DNA from: Nissolia schottii
Taxonomy: Eukaryota; Streptophyta; Magnoliopsida; Fabales; Fabaceae
DNA length: 64,000 nucleotides
Direction: 5' to 3'
Assembly: GCA_003254905.1 (NCBI GenBank)
Contig: QANU01001262.1
Location: forward strand, 1,197,271-1,261,270
Shown: positions 1-11,389 of the stretch, in pieces
How the letters are laid out: each line of letters opens with the position of its first letter
How positions within the stretch are numbered: position 1 is the first letter of the stretch
The notes under the pieces: generated by a model
The model's input: only the letters and a program-made list of their open reading frames with translations
What the model was told of the DNA's origin: nothing
Databases searched by the model: none
Position numbers and translations under genes: made by a program

Positions 1-164
1 AAATTTATACATAGTTAGTGGACAAACTTTATAAATGTTAGTTCACATGCACAAGACTTCACAACACAAAACTTTACAGATTTGCATAAAACTTAACCTA
101 CAGTTAAGTATTTTGCAGAATCTGATATATGTGATTAGAGTGCACAATCTTTTATGTGGGTACT

Positions 165-295
165 AGAGTGAAAAGAGCAACGAGAGATGATAGTGATGAG
201 AGCGAAGAAAGAACGAAGGATGAGAGTGATGAGAGATGAGAGCGATGAGCGAGAAGAGAGAAAACGGAAGAAAGTGGAAGCGGAAAGGTTTTGAG
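165..295. repeat. Purine-rich GATGAGAG minisatellite-like tract
   Basis: The + strand is almost all A and G, with irregular repeats of GATGAGAG, GATGAGAGC and GAGCGATGAG. No fixed period is kept. A similar GATGA-rich tract lies at 21640-21870, so the two may be low-complexity parts of one repeat family. Confidence 0.55.
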
Positions 296-593
296 ATATG
301 CGTGTTTTTGACTCATGAGTGAGTGATAGTGGAGTGGGTGGTTATTTGAGGGGACCCATTGTACTCTTATACAGATGTATGTATGGTGTGTGGTACAACT
401 TATTAAGACCAAACTATATGTATGTTGACAATGATGTGAATTTGTCTTCAAATATGATTAGTATGACGCCTAGCTATCCTAATCCAAAGGATATCAATCT
501 TGGTGGTTTATTATATTTTTGCTGCTTTTACTTCTAATTTTACTTGCTTCTAATCAATAACACTTCTAATTTATTTTTAAACAAATAAGGTCA

Positions 594-1055
594 AATATGT
601 TTTTAGTCTCTCGTAAATTTTAAATTTTGTATTTTATCTTTTATAATTTTTTTTGCTAAAACTTATTTCTCATAAATTTGTTTGTAAGGTTTTAGTTCAC
701 GCCATGTTAAGTGATGTGACAATTAACTTAGCCACGTGACAAAGGTGAGAGAGAGGGGTGGAGAGAAGAAGGTGAGAGCGCGTGGGTGAGGTCACTTCGC
801 TAGCAGTGGTAAGGGTGGCCGCTCATGGAGCCGCAACGGAGAAGAAGAAGACAACAAATGGACGTTGAAAGTAGTGGGAGAGTAAGCAGAGGAAACAATG
901 ATTGGGTTAATTATGCCAGGTGCGTGACAAGTGACTTACCACGTAACCAAGTCTGTCATGTCAGGACTTAACATGATGGCAAACACTAAAATCTAAAAAA
1001 AAAAATTATAAGGAACAAATTTTAGCAAAATTTTTTTATAAGAAATAAGTGTTTA
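594..1055. mobile_element. Imperfect fold-back repeat, Mutator-like MITE family
   Basis: The left side starts GGTCAAATATGTTTTTAGT, close to the GGTTAAATATG..TTTTAGT terminus common in legume repeats. The inner left arm (about 640-720, ending near a CCACGTGAC) is mirrored imperfectly on the other strand by about 905-1050, which carries CTTAACATG, TTTAGCAAAA and TTATAAGAAATAAG. The right outer terminus is not found, so the copy looks truncated or diverged. It resembles the cleaner element at 12229-12528. Confidence 0.4.
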
Positions 1056-2424
1056 GGTTTTAAGGTTTAGGGATATCTTTCAGGAGGACATGGATCCTCC
1101 TAATTAAAAGTTGGCATCTCTTTCAGAAGATGGTCACAAGTTGAAGCTAATGTCACACGTAATTCTTCATTCCACCAAGTTTTGCCAAAGCTACAAGATA
1201 AAGAAAAGGGATTGTTGGTTGCAAGTCAGCTTCCTCCCACCATACAAAAGTTGATATCCAATGCCTACAATCTTAACTATATTTGTTTACTACGCCAATT
1301 ACGTAAACGCAACTAGGCGTGGTACACTAAATTAAATCCAATCACATTCACTGCTATCTATATTTTACTAAATTCATGTGATGAAATAGCAATTACAAAA
1401 TTTGAGAGTTATGATAATGTTAAATTTACTGAGGTTATCAATGAATTGTTTATGTATATAAAGACATTTATGTCTATGATGATAAAGACACGACTATTGA
1501 GTGTATAGTAAAAACATCTTTTATGTCTAGTTATATAAAGAATATATGTGATCCTCTCTTCATCATCACTTTCTTAACATAAATCATGTGAAAAACAAAG
1601 AAGCTATAAGATTGTGTTTATAATAAATGATTCATTGCAAACCCGGTTTCTGAGTTACAAGAATGATTGTTTGTTCACGTATCGATAGCTAATGTATGCT
1701 TGGATTAGTTTATGTTAACATTAAATAATTTATAATACAAGGCACAAAGTCAAGAGAGGATGAGAAAAAGAGAATGTGTGTGTGTGCTGATTATAAATAG
1801 TGGGCTCAAGCAAGTAAGAAGTTACTTCATCCAATATAAAAATAAAATTATAAAATATATGTTTAACCTCAAATATTGCCTATTACTTATGTTTGAACTT
1901 AAAAAAATATCCCAAAAGAATTTGTTGGGACAAAAATGACTTTACCTTTTATATCTACTTTATATATAAGTATGGAAGTATAAATTTTTAATAAATATTT
2001 TTTTTCTCTAAATCACCGACATTTAAATTATATTATTAAGAATTTAACTAATTGAATTTAACTCGACTGTAAACCCCTTTTACAAGAGATAAAGATCTCC
2101 CTCTAAGAGTTTTCTTTTTTATTCTTAAGATTTAAATTTGAGACTATTGATTAAGAGATTATTGTTCATCTTAATTAATTCCATGTTGCTTTAATAAACA
2201 TATAGTATATACTAAATAGTAATTAGCTTTTCCCAATAATTAAAACTAAAAACGTTCTTAGCATGAAATTTTTTATGAAATCGTATACTTGCGAGCAATG
2301 TTCGAAAATATGAAAAGATAAAGTAAAATGACTTCCTTTTTTAAAAAAATATATATTTCTTTTGAAATTCTTCTTCTTATCTGCTGCTACCTGCACATGC
2401 ATTATTATATTTTTAAAAAAAGTC

Positions 2425-2640
2425 ATGTTACATGTACATAAAAAAATATATATTATACATAATCTTATATTTATATACATAAAGTTTGTGTTTTAATGCT
2501 TGTAATATTTGTGCACTTAATTAAGTATAATTGAGAATATCATCTAGAAGTTTATAATATTTGTGCACTCATGAGAATAAAATTTGTGCATTATTAATTG
2601 TGTATGTATGAGTGTATAAAATTAAGTGTACATGTAACAT
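2425..2640. mobile_element. Non-autonomous MITE, copy 1 of a two-copy family
   Basis: A 216-bp element bounded by the inverted repeat ATGTTACATGTACAT / ATGTACATGTAACAT. Its interior (TTTGTGTTTTAA..TGTAAT, then GCACTTAATTAAGTATA and GTGCATTATTAAT) matches 46575-46787 in the same order and spacing. There is no coding capacity. The superfamily was not assigned because no target-site duplication was clear. Confidence 0.65.
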
Positions 2641-3206
2641 TTTTGTAAAAAAAAATAGAAAGTTGAATTACAGTACAGTCTCTAATCCCATGGCAACCAA
2701 GTCTCAACAATTTTAAATTATCAATTTACCCTCATTTTTAGCTCACCTTGTCACTTGTCCCTAAAACATTTTTAACTAATAATTTATTTTATGTGAACTT
2801 AATTATTATTATTAACAATAAACACTGCACAAAAAATAAAACTAATTTACCCAACTTTTTTTTTGTGTCTTTTTTTTTTTTTTCCATTTTCTTACCTAAA
2901 AAGAAGGGTCAGCTTGGTAGAGTAACAGAGACAGGTCTTACTATTTAACCTCTGAAAAAGTCACCACATTCCTCCATGCCCTTTGACAGAAGGTCACCTT
3001 TGTCCATTCACCCTCTTTCACCTCAACGTACACACAAAAAAAAGAAAAAACACTGCTTTGTGGAGTGAAAGAGGAAATGGGTTAAGAGAGAGAAACAGTG
3101 AGAGAGTGGGGTGAAGTGAGAGAAAGAGTTTTGTGTGGGCACTCTTGGAGACAGGGGAACCAACTCAAATTATTTGGTTTGGTTTTTATGCTCTGTAAAT
3201 TCCTCT

Positions 3207-3240
3207 GCTTCTTCTTTCTTCTTCTTCTTCTTCTTCTTCC
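3207..3240 (+). repeat. (CTT)n microsatellite in the 5' leader
   Basis: A short, nearly pure CTT run inside the likely 5' UTR of the WEB-family gene. Such CTT/GAA runs are common in plant leaders. Confidence 0.7.
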
Positions 3241-3448
3241 ATCTTTTTGTATGTTGTTGCATTTATTTAACTGATCCATTTAATGATTTGTTGTTCAGTT
3301 CCTTCTTTCACGCAAGTTACAATGTTGGAACTTCCGCATTCTCAATTCTGCAACTGAAACTTTTGTTTTTCTTTTGGGCGAGAGCAAGAGCAACCCTGTT
3401 TTCTTCCTCTGTTGCTGTTAGGGCTGCGTTTTCACTACTTCGATCGTA

Positions 3449-6400
3449 ATGGCTTCGAAATCTAGGTAATTTAAAGCTCGGTGATTTGTGGGTGTTTCTT
3501 CTCTTGCTTAAAGATCTGATTTTTTCGGTTTCCTTCAGCTTCTTCTCTGCACTGCTTCACTTTTTTTTTTTCTTTTCATGTGGGTGATTGTTAGTGTGAG
3601 ATTTTCTTGTAGATGGGTTTGATCTGCTGATTGTGGATTTTTTTTTTTTACCTAAATTTGCTAACTTTACATTTGGGTGTAATCCGCTTTGATTCATCTG
3701 TTTAAATTTCTCTGCTTTTTGGCTTTCTATGTAGTTTCTTCTTGAAATTTAAAGGTGGGTTTCACTTCATTTTTCATTTTTTGTTATGATCTTTTTTTTT
3801 CTTTTTTTTTCTTCCTGTTTTGAATTCTTATGAGCTCATGCTTTTACAGTTGTGGTTGCATCACTATCTGCCATTCTCGCCCTAATTCTCACTTTCAGGC
3901 CATAATTATTAAACCTCTATTTCAATTCTCTTGGTGGGTTATTTCTGGTTTGATGAGTTTGGCTTGGCAATGCTTTTTGTTGGATGCTGAATTTGTCACG
4001 GGAGTTACTTTCTTTCTTGGCTTTTAGATCCATTTATCTGATTGGATGCAAATATTGCTTTTTGAAATTTATAGTGTCTTTTCTATTTTCATTTAATGCA
4101 TTTGTTGATGTGGTAATTGACATCATGAATCTGATGATAGATCTAGTAGTTTATCTGAAACTCCCAACAAAGCAACACCAGCCGCTCCCAACAAAGCATC
4201 ACCTGCAACCCCAAGAGGTAGTAAGCTCAGCAAGGGAGTGTTCAAATCAGAATCCGAGTCGCCATCGCCCTTGCAAACTTCGCGCCTTTCTGCAGAAAGA
4301 TCGCCGCGTACTGTGAATTCAAAGCCCAATGTCGAGCGGAAATCGCCAAGACCAACCTCCACTCCACCTGATGTAAGTTATAGTAAATGCATTGATTGTC
4401 CTCTCTTTCTATGAGACTCAGTCATGCTTGGCTTTACTATGTTTTTTCGTTTTTCTTCTGATTGTGTTTTAGAATGAAGCATTTTAGCTTTCCCAAAAGT
4501 CTCGAGTCTCTTGACACAAGTGTTAATAAGTAAGTAAACATTTGAAATGTGTGACCATGTGTTAGTTATTTGACATTTATGGAGATGTCCTGTATTTGGT
4601 GGTGAATTGCTGAAGATGTTTCCTTCATTTTTCGCGGTAGTTGATACAGCAACAAAATCTCTTTACTCATTATTTTGTTTTTTGATTACCTGTACATTGG
4701 CATGGGCTTATTTTGTTCCTTGATTTTTTCAGAAACAACCCCCAAGATCTGCAAAGGGTTCAGAATTACAGACCCAGTTGAATCAAGCTCAAGAAGATCT
4801 TAGAAAAGCAAAGGAACAGCTGATTCGGGCTGAGAAAGAGAAGGCAAAAGCACTTGATGAGTTGAAAGAAGCTCAGAAGCTGGCCGAGGATGCAAATGAG
4901 AAACTCAGGGAGGCATTGGTGGCTCAAAAGCGGGCCGAGGAGGATTCTGAGATCGAGAAGTTCCGAGCTGTCGAGTTGGAACAGGCTGGAATTGAAGCTT
5001 CCCATAAGAAGGAAGAAGAATGGAAGGAAGAGCTTGAAAGTGTAAGGAACCAGCATGCTTTGGATGTGGCTTCTCTTCTCTCTGCCACTCAGGAGCTTCA
5101 GCGGGTTAAGCAAGAACTCGCCATAGCTTGTGACGCAAAGAACCAGGCACTGAGTCACGCTGACGATGCAGCTAAAATTGCTGAGATTCATGTGGAGAAA
5201 GCAGAAAGTCTTTCCGCTGAACTGACACAGTTGAAGGCCTTACTAGACTCAAAGCTGGAAACGGAGGCTAGTGAGAACAAGATTGTATTGAAGCTGCAAA
5301 CGGAGATAGAAGCTCTCAAAGTGGAACTTGAAAAGACCGAAGGTTATGACAAAAAGTTTTCGGAGAAAGAGACTTATATCGAACAGCTTAATGTGGAGCT
5401 TGAAGCTGCAAAGATGGCTGAATCCTATGCCCGTAGTCTGCTAGAGGAGTGGAAAAGTAAGGTTGAGGAACTAGAAACTAGCGTTGAAGAAGCAAATAAA
5501 CTGGAGAGATCTGCATCAGTGTCTTTGGAATCCATGAGGAAACAGCTTGAAGAAAACAATGATTTATTGCGCAGCGCAGAATCTGAAAATTCTAGTCTTA
5601 AGGAGAAGGTGGGATTGATGGAAATGACTATTGCGAGACAAAAAGGAGATCTTGAGGACTCAGCGCGCTGTCTTCTCGAGGCTAAGGAAGAAAATCTTGA
5701 AATGTCGAAGAAGGTTGAGTTGCTCGAATCTGAACTTGAGACAGTTAAGGAAGAGAAAGCTCAGGCATTGAACAACGAGAAGGTTGCAGCTTCTAGCGTT
5801 CAGACCCTATTGGAAGAGAAAAACAAACTTACTGTTGAATTGGAGAAAAGTAGAGATGAAGAAGAAAAGAGCAAAAAGGCAATGGAAAGCTTAGCTTCTG
5901 CGTTACATGAAGTATCTGCAGAAGCTAGAGAGGCCAAAGAGAAGCTTTTGGCCAATGATGCTGAACATCAAAGCTATGAGTCCCAGATTGAAGATTTAAA
6001 GTTGGTCTTAAAATCTACTAATGAAAAATACGAGTCCATGCTTGATGATGCACGACAAGAGATTGATGTTCTTACATGTAGTAATGAAAATTCTAAGAAG
6101 GACATTGAGAACTCCAAGGCAGAGTGGGAGCAGAGAGAACTTTATCTAGTTGGCTGCTTAAAGAAAACCGAAGAAGAGAACTCGTCCCTGGAAAAAGAAA
6201 TAAAGAAATTGATTCAGTTACTCAAAAAATCTGAGGAAGAAACTAGTGCCAAGAGGGAGGAAGAAGCTCAACTGAAGGAAAATCTAAAGGAGGTTGAGGC
6301 TGAGGTGATCCACCTGCAGGAAGCACTGAAAGAAGTGACGGCTGAGAGCACGAAATTGAAGGAGAGTTTATTGGATAAAGAGAATGAGTTCCAGAATATC

Positions 6401-7042
6401 TTTCAAGAGAATGAGGAACTCCGATCTAGGGAATCCGACTCTATCCAGAAGGTAGAGGAGTTATCCAAGTTGCTTGAAGAAGCTACAACCAGAAACCAGG
6501 CTGAGGAAAATGGGGATCTTACTGACACCGAGAAGGACTACGATTTGCTTCCTAAAGTAGTCGAATTCTCGGAAGAGAACGGACATGTAGGAGAAGACAT
6601 ATCCCAAGTAGAGCTTCCAGCCAATCAAGAGGGACTCAGACAAAGTGCACAGGAAGAAAGTGTTGTCTCGAATGTCAAGTCTGAAAAAGCCGAATCCCAC
6701 AAACCGGAGAATACAAATGGAAAACCGAAGGAAGATGAGAGAAAAGAAAAAGACGAACCTGTAAAGGTTGAATTTAAAATGTGGGAGAGCTGCCAGATAG
6801 AGAAAAAGGAGTTCTCGCCGGAGGGGGAACCAGAGCCCGAATCCTTTGGAGAGGAAGTTGAGTCAAAGACAGAAGGCGGCGAGAATGGAGCTGCTGTTGC
6901 TGCTGCTGCAGAAAACAACAACGATGGCAGCGGTGGGAACTCACCATCTAAGCAACAACAATCGATGAAGAAGAAGAAGAAGCCTTTGCTTGGCAAATTT
7001 GGAAGCCTGCTCAAGAAAAAGAGTGGTAGCAACCACAAATAG
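3449..7042 (+). CDS. WEB-family (DUF827) coiled-coil protein, At1g65010-like
   Basis: Three exons: 3449-3465, 4141-4372 and 4733-7042, giving 852 aa. The ATG lies in a 17-nt first exon (MASKS plus two bases of an Arg codon), followed by a gt donor. The next exon continues in frame as SSSLSETPNKATP, a Ser/Thr/Pro-rich head with RSP and SPRP motifs, and the gene then has a 770-codon final exon. Residues about 90-670 are almost unbroken charged heptads (long coiled coil), then comes an acidic tail and a basic end (KKKKPLLGKFGSLLKKKSG). Head, rod and basic C-terminus match plant putative WEB proteins such as At1g65010. Relatives WEB1/PMI2 act in chloroplast photorelocation; the role of this subgroup is less certain, and cytoskeletal or vesicle association is inference. 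Other long coiled-coil proteins are possible but fit the two ends less well. Confidence 0.85.
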
Positions 7043-8504
7043 AAAACACTAACAATATTGGTTGCAGCTATATAAAACATTAAAATTGTTTGCACTTGTA
7101 TTTTGGGTTTTATGATATTTGCTTCTTGGAATAGCTTTAAAAGAATGACGAGGCTTGTAATACTATGTAGGGTTTTTCTCTAATCACTTCTTTTGGGGTT
7201 ATGATTGGCAGTAAATTGTATGTGATGGAGTTATTATCATTGTTGTTGTTTTTTTTCCCTTTAACTTCTGCTTTTGTTGTCCCTTGCCCTCCCATCTAGA
7301 TTTGACTAAAGAAGTGGCAAGTTGGATTTAATTTTGATGTCATCCCAATTCTAATGAAGGTCTACATAGAAGTTCAATGTCTCAGCTCTTTTGTTAGTGC
7401 TTTCTTATGACACAAGGTGTTTAAATCAAAATGGTTTGTTTGTTTGTTTGTTTTAGCAGAAGCTGTCAACCAACTCTGATTTTTGTTTAACCTCGTGTAT
7501 TTGTTCTTTGCTTCTAGGGAGTTTTTATAATGTATAATATTAGCCCCAGATTCGCCTGTGAGTGACTGGAAGGCAAACCAAGATTCTCCATAGAAGTGTG
7601 GCTTGGCTGACAATTTTCGTGCGAATGTTTTAGATATGCAAATTCTTTAGCAAATGCAAATAAAACAATTTCACTTGTAGAAATATGAAGAGAAAAAAAA
7701 TAGAGTGATAGTGGAGGTAGTTATCAAATAAAAGTATGAATCTGAAGTGGATAATAGATGAGTGATAAAAAAGTTTATTTTTTAACATAATAAAATGTTT
7801 TAAAAGTAAGTATAAATAAAGTTAAAATTAGTATGTAAAGTTGTATGCTAAATAATTGTTATTTTCTTGTACCCTCTCTGTGACAGTGTATAAATTCTCA
7901 ACTAAGTTTTCCAAGTATAATAAAGGAAATATTCCTACTAATTAATAAAGTGTTTACATAATGAGAAGCTTAATAAACACAAAATGTGAGAGAGAGACCT
8001 ACTTTTAGGCCAAAATTATTATACTCCTTATTATATAGGTACACTTATGGATTTATATCATTGATTTTAGTTTAAGATTTTGACAATTGTATGTATAAGA
8101 GATGAATAACATGATAACTTAGGTCTAGAGGTATAAGGTTTAGGGATTTAATGGATATTTTAAAGAAATGACTAGAAGAAAGATGAGAGAAAATAGAGGA
8201 GTTGTGAGATACACTTTCGCGTTGAAATACTTCCAACCCTAAAATAACGGAGATGAAGTAGTTGATGCGAACATCATCAACAAACAATAACAGGTGTGAA
8301 AAAAGATGTTTAAAATTTTAAAGTCAAAGTTTTAGTTTATAAAATATGGCGAAAGCTTCTATCATTAGGTAGGTGTCATGTGATGGTCAGAATTTAATTT
8401 AGAGATCCTTAGCGGTGAAGGTGGTACCCACCCCACCCACCTACCTAGTTGACGCAGCTCTGTTTCTGCTCTGCACTTTCTCATCTTTCTTTGGAGGATC
8501 GATG
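7043..8504. other. 3' UTR and intergenic spacer
   Basis: The first ~250 bases after the stop look like the 3' UTR of the coiled-coil gene (T-rich, several AATAAA-like words). The rest is AT-rich with no coding signal. About 8300-8500 should contain the promoter and 5' UTR of the NERD-domain gene. Confidence 0.5.
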
Positions 8505-11389
8505 ATGTGGGTAGCCATTATCTGCGGTCTGGTCATCTACAAATTGGTTAAGAGCTTCTTCTACGACGATGACATCTTGGAGGTTGAAGGATCTGATCAT
8601 TCTTCTGCTCTCTTCTCCGTTGCCGAAAGGTCTCTTCTTTTTCTTCTCCCCCCCCCCCCCNGCTTCAAAAGCTTCATGGAGGGAATGTGTATGCGGCTCT
8701 TCGAATTCCCGATGCTGATACTGGTTCCAGACAGAGCATTGATATTGTTCTTGTCACAAAAGAGTATTTTTGTTTTACTTTTCCTTCTTTTTCTTTCCTT
8801 TCAATTTTTGTATGTATCTTCAATTCATTTTTTCATGTTTTTTTTCTGATGGGAAATGTGAGGGCTAGATTAAGGAGTTCTAGTTTCTTGTAGAAGGGAA
8901 GAACATAACCACAATTGCTGCACATATGCATAACCTGCACAGCTGTTTGTTTCTTCTGACAGTCTTGTTTGATTAAATGGAGAATGGCCGCACGCGTGAC
9001 CTTATTGGTATCTCAGTCCCAAATGATCAAATTGTGGCTTTGTTTCTTTTAATTTTGACCATAATATTGCAGGGAGCTCGTGGTGATATCCGTGAAGAAC
9101 TTCTCGGGAATTTTAACAATTAGTGGCGATGGTAGTAGCTATATCTGCGAAAAGCCAGGCAGCCATAGTAGAGTTGAGCAGCACCCTGATCCTGTGAGGA
9201 ACCACGCCATTTTCATGTCTTTGTTCTTTAATGTCAGAACGATACCATCTTTATTGCAAGAATGCTGTTTCATAGGATGGCTTCTAATGCAAGATGTTAT
9301 TGAATAATATGAACAGGAAATGGGTTTGTTTTTGTTCTCATTTTGATATAGAGGCTGTGTTAGATGTGGAAGAACATGGTTTCATAGGGTGGCTTCTAAA
9401 ATGTCTAATTTTTTGTTTTTACTGCTTTCTCAACTATTATTCAGGTAGCTGAAGTAAGAAAGCAAGCTTCTATCCTTGAATCATATCTTGAGCAAAGAGG
9501 AGTTGCTCTACCTGAAGGATACATATCTTGTAAAGTTATCCTTCCTAATCCCAAATTATGGTATGATTTTGAATCTTTTAGAATTGCCTCTATAATAGTG
9601 TTGATGTCTTCTTATGACATTTTAGAAGGTTTTGCTTTTGATTTGTGGTTAAAAAAATTCTTTAAATCATTAGTAAAGGAAGGAAAGTTGAGGTGTAGAG
9701 AAAAAAATAGAAACTAAGGCACTGATCTACTAATGTGAAGCTTGATTTGGTGGAATATTTTTTGGGGTTTAGTTGTAATTTTCAATACCATGATGATATT
9801 GAAACAGAAGGACAAGGATAGATGTCTAAATGATGTGGCTGAGGTATTAGATAATGAAAATCATGATAAGTAGCTAAAAGCAGATTAGGTGATATCACAG
9901 TGAACATGGAGGATGATGATAAATTGCTCTTGACCTTTTTTAGCTTTATATCTTTTGAAAGTTTCTGTTAGTTGTATATTAGGTTGGAAATTTCTTGAAA
10001 AAATGTGTATGCCTATCTGGTTTTCTCTAGTCAAAAGCAACTGTTCTTTTTCTTTTTCACCCTTTTCAACTTTCTTTTGTAATGTACGTTGAAGCTAATT
10101 GTTGTCTCTTTCTTTGTATTGGCAGTACCATTCCTGGATATAGTTTGCCATCTGAAGTTGTTACGCATGAAGAATGGGTACAAATGAAGCCAGGAGCAAA
10201 GAGTATGTTTTCTAGTTGGGTAAAGAATGCCTTTCGCAGTGGAAAGAAGGATATGCAAGAATCTGTTCATCAGAATCTTAATTTTGTCCTTAGAACAGCT
10301 CCAATATGGGATAGGTTAGTTACCAGTTGTTCTTGATGATCAATGTTTATATTTCTAGTATTCATTCCTTTAGTAGAGTTTCATGCAATTGGATGTTGTT
10401 CACGGTGGCTTGACAACATTTCGGCACAGGGAAGTAAATGTGTGAATCCATTATTGAGCTATTTAATGCTGGCTTGTTAAGGGGGCTATAAAGCAGATGT
10501 ACATGTCTTCATATTGATGTACTCTTGGAGCATTGTTGCATCATTTAATATTTCCAAATCATTGTTTTCCACTATTGAAACAATTTGTCTGGTTTGCAGG
10601 TTGGAACTGAAAGGCGGTAAGTATATATTGGGGGAGTTCCTGGAATTTAAGGGCAAGCAAGAAGATGTTCAGGCTTTAAGACATATTAAAAGGTCTAAAG
10701 TTGCTCGTGTTACCATCCAAAAGACAAGCATGTTTGGACTAGGTAATCTTCTGGGAATAAATTATGTTTTCACTTTCCAATGATATTGAGCAGTGTAAAC
10801 AACGGTAATGATAATATCACGCTTTAGGTGAACAGATAGATAGACGAATCAAGACTAAGAATTGGGACATAAAATTGCTGTGGGAGGATATTAGAGTGAA
10901 TTGTCTTTCCTACACATTCTAACATTGGCTCTTATACATTAGTTGACATTTAGAAATAATATCAGGAATCAGGAAAATATGTTTTGTATGTGCTTATTGC
11001 TGATTATTAATGTTCAGGTTTATGAATCTAATAAAAATTGAATAACTACTTGTTTCTCAACTATATTAATCTAAATTACAGTTTGAACTGATAATTACCT
11101 ATCTCTGATGGAGGGGCGAAAACATTCAAGAAAGGAAGCTTTCTTTACTTGCATTGTTACACACACTAATTTGTGGGTTGCTTCGATTAACTTGTGATGG
11201 TTTGCAGCTCCTTCTAGGCTCCAAGTTTTATGTTCATTGCGCGACTATAGAACCGAAGGGGCATCAGAACTGGAGTGGAACGAAGTAACTGTAAGATCAA
11301 GCACTGAGATCATCTTTCAGCTCGAAAATAATTCTAAAGTCCGAAAGTTCAAGCTCTCTTCGGTGATCTCTATGTCCCTAAGCGCGTGA
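8505..11389 (+). CDS. NERD (nuclease-related) domain protein with N-terminal membrane anchor
   Basis: Seven exons: 8505-8629, 8662-8763, 9073-9193, 9445-9560, 10126-10314, 10600-10742 and 11208-11389, about 325 aa; an in-frame ATG three bases upstream (8502) is an alternative start. All joints keep frame. The N-terminus (MWVAIICGLVIYKLVKSFF) is a single hydrophobic anchor. The NERD core follows: GGNVYAALRIPD, then RQSIDIVLVTKE and VVISVKN, the conserved Asp and Lys positions of this restriction-nuclease-like fold. The C-terminal half (WDRLELKGGKYILGEFLEFK, KTSMFGL, ending KFKLSSVISMSLSA) is typical of the plant family. Plant function is poorly known; nuclease activity is only suggested by the fold. 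The start of exon 2 is damaged: a C-run and an N at 8661 occupy the acceptor, and the apparent first intron is only about 32 nt, so sequence is probably missing there. Confidence 0.82.

Larger units (their letters stand above)
1..3448. other. Intergenic DNA and 5' leader upstream of the WEB-family gene
   Basis: AT-rich sequence with no convincing coding region. It contains a purine-rich stretch (about 165-295), an imperfect fold-back repeat (594-1055) and a 216-bp MITE (2425-2640), all listed separately. From about 3060 the sequence turns pyrimidine/purine-rich with GAGAGA and CTT runs, typical of a plant 5' leader, and this probably holds the promoter and 5' UTR of the gene starting at 3449. 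Short open frames here are low-complexity or AT-rich and match no family I recognise. Confidence 0.6.

Noticed and set aside
152..451. Minus-strand open frame of 99 codons over a GA-rich tract
   Set aside because: Translation is simple Ser/Leu repeats from low-complexity DNA, with no domain and no splice context.
4766..5191. Minus-strand 141-codon frame inside the coiled-coil gene
   Set aside because: Shadow of the coding strand; the plus strand has a 770-codon exon with clear heptads.
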